Below are positions 63,836 to 64,000 of a stretch of 64,000 nucleotides of DNA, piece after piece. This DNA comes from Phascolarctobacterium sp. ET69 (GTDB lineage Bacteria; Bacillota; Negativicutes; Acidaminococcales; Acidaminococcaceae). The notes under the pieces were generated by a model. The model was not told where the DNA came from and searched no databases. It saw only the letters and a list, made by a program, of their open reading frames with translations. The translations under genes and the position numbers were made by a program. The stretch spans positions 186,001 through 250,000 of the forward strand of contig NZ_JAMBLR010000002.1 of NCBI RefSeq assembly GCF_023336935.1, written 5' to 3'. Positions within the stretch are counted from its first letter, which is position 1. Every line of letters starts with the position of its first letter.

Positions 63836-64000
63836 TTATTTGTGCCCAGTTCTATCGCTGATAATATATCTTGGACGGCTTTTTACTTCCATATAGGTTT
63901 TACCAACATATTCTCCAATCATCCCTAAACAAATTAATTGGATACCGCCCATAAAGCAAACAATACAAATGGTGCTTGCCCAACCTGCTACAGTACGTCC
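63836..64000 (-). CDS. GtrB/ArnC-like GT2 polyprenyl-phosphate glycosyltransferase, 3' end only
   Basis: The last 54 codons of a gene that runs out of the window to the right. Translation gives a transmembrane segment followed by LGMIGEYVGKTYMEVKSRP, the hallmark end of GtrB/DPM1/ArnC-type enzymes, which move a sugar to undecaprenyl phosphate. It ends 22 bases before the GT39 gene and probably forms one operon with it. Confidence 0.85.
   Translation of the reverse strand, partial: GRTVAGWASTICIVCFMGGIQLICLGMIGEYVGKTYMEVKSRPRYIISDRTGHK

Overview
The window looks like a chromosomal segment of a diderm Firmicute of the Negativicutes, most likely an Acidaminococcaceae-type gut amino-acid fermenter (inference). 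The evidence is a complete ADP-heptose and LPS-core gene set with an LptD-like outer-membrane protein, combined with Firmicutes-style promoters and ribosome binding sites, GatCAB, and many genes for using amino acids and acylated amino acids. No rRNA, tRNA, CRISPR array or insertion sequence was seen.

Layout. 0-9 kb: amino-acid and amide catabolism (glutamate dehydrogenase cut by the left edge, a nitrilase, a YjiH/YjiG membrane-protein pair, two M20 amidohydrolases, a GntR regulator, a creatininase-family hydrolase and a CitMHS-type transporter). 9-14.5 kb: a DMT exporter, a zinc-ribbon protein, an orphan HlyD-like adaptor, an NlpC/P60 hydrolase and a degenerate sigma-54-activator-like regulator. 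14.7-21.8 kb: LptD-like protein followed by gmhA-hldE-hldD-gmhB and two GT9 heptosyltransferases. 21.9-36.0 kb: a visibly AT-richer block of glycosyltransferases, a nucleotide-sugar dehydrogenase, a phosphoethanolamine transferase, a sialyltransferase-like protein, an O-antigen ligase and an acetyltransferase, which looks like a variable LPS outer-core/O-antigen locus. 36-41 kb: yaaA, then a second YjiH/YjiG pair flanked on both sides by closely related M20 peptidases. 41-44.6 kb: thiSFGHE behind a leader with a TPP riboswitch and a second, terminator-embedded element that matches the HMP-PP (thiS-motif) riboswitch. 44.6-49 kb: a substrate-binding lipoprotein plus methyltransferase behind an attenuator-type leader, a YczE-like membrane protein, and a DUF4143 ATPase with three evenly spaced palindromic operators. 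49.3-58.1 kb: pcrA-ligA-secreted protein and gatCAB-DUF898. 58.4-62.2 kb: an HTH-Fic gene bracketed by short repeats and gene remnants, a fifth M20 peptidase, DUF3842 and a HAD phosphatase. 62.4-64 kb: a second AT-rich patch with a GT39 and the end of a GtrB-like GT2.

How the genes fit together. The catabolic genes suggest uptake of acyl-amino acids or small peptides, hydrolysis by M20 enzymes and deamination of the released glutamate. The repeated YjiHG/M20 neighbourhood makes YjiHG a candidate transporter for these substrates. The thiamin locus makes only the thiazole half and the coupling enzyme, and its two-input leader would switch it on when TPP is low and pyrimidine precursor is available. 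The most unusual observations are two genes whose best-supported start codon is ATA (39321 and 61457), the tandem thiamin riboswitches, the twin GGA-loop leader RNA near 47.0 kb, the phased operators near 49.1 kb and the bracketed Fic cassette.
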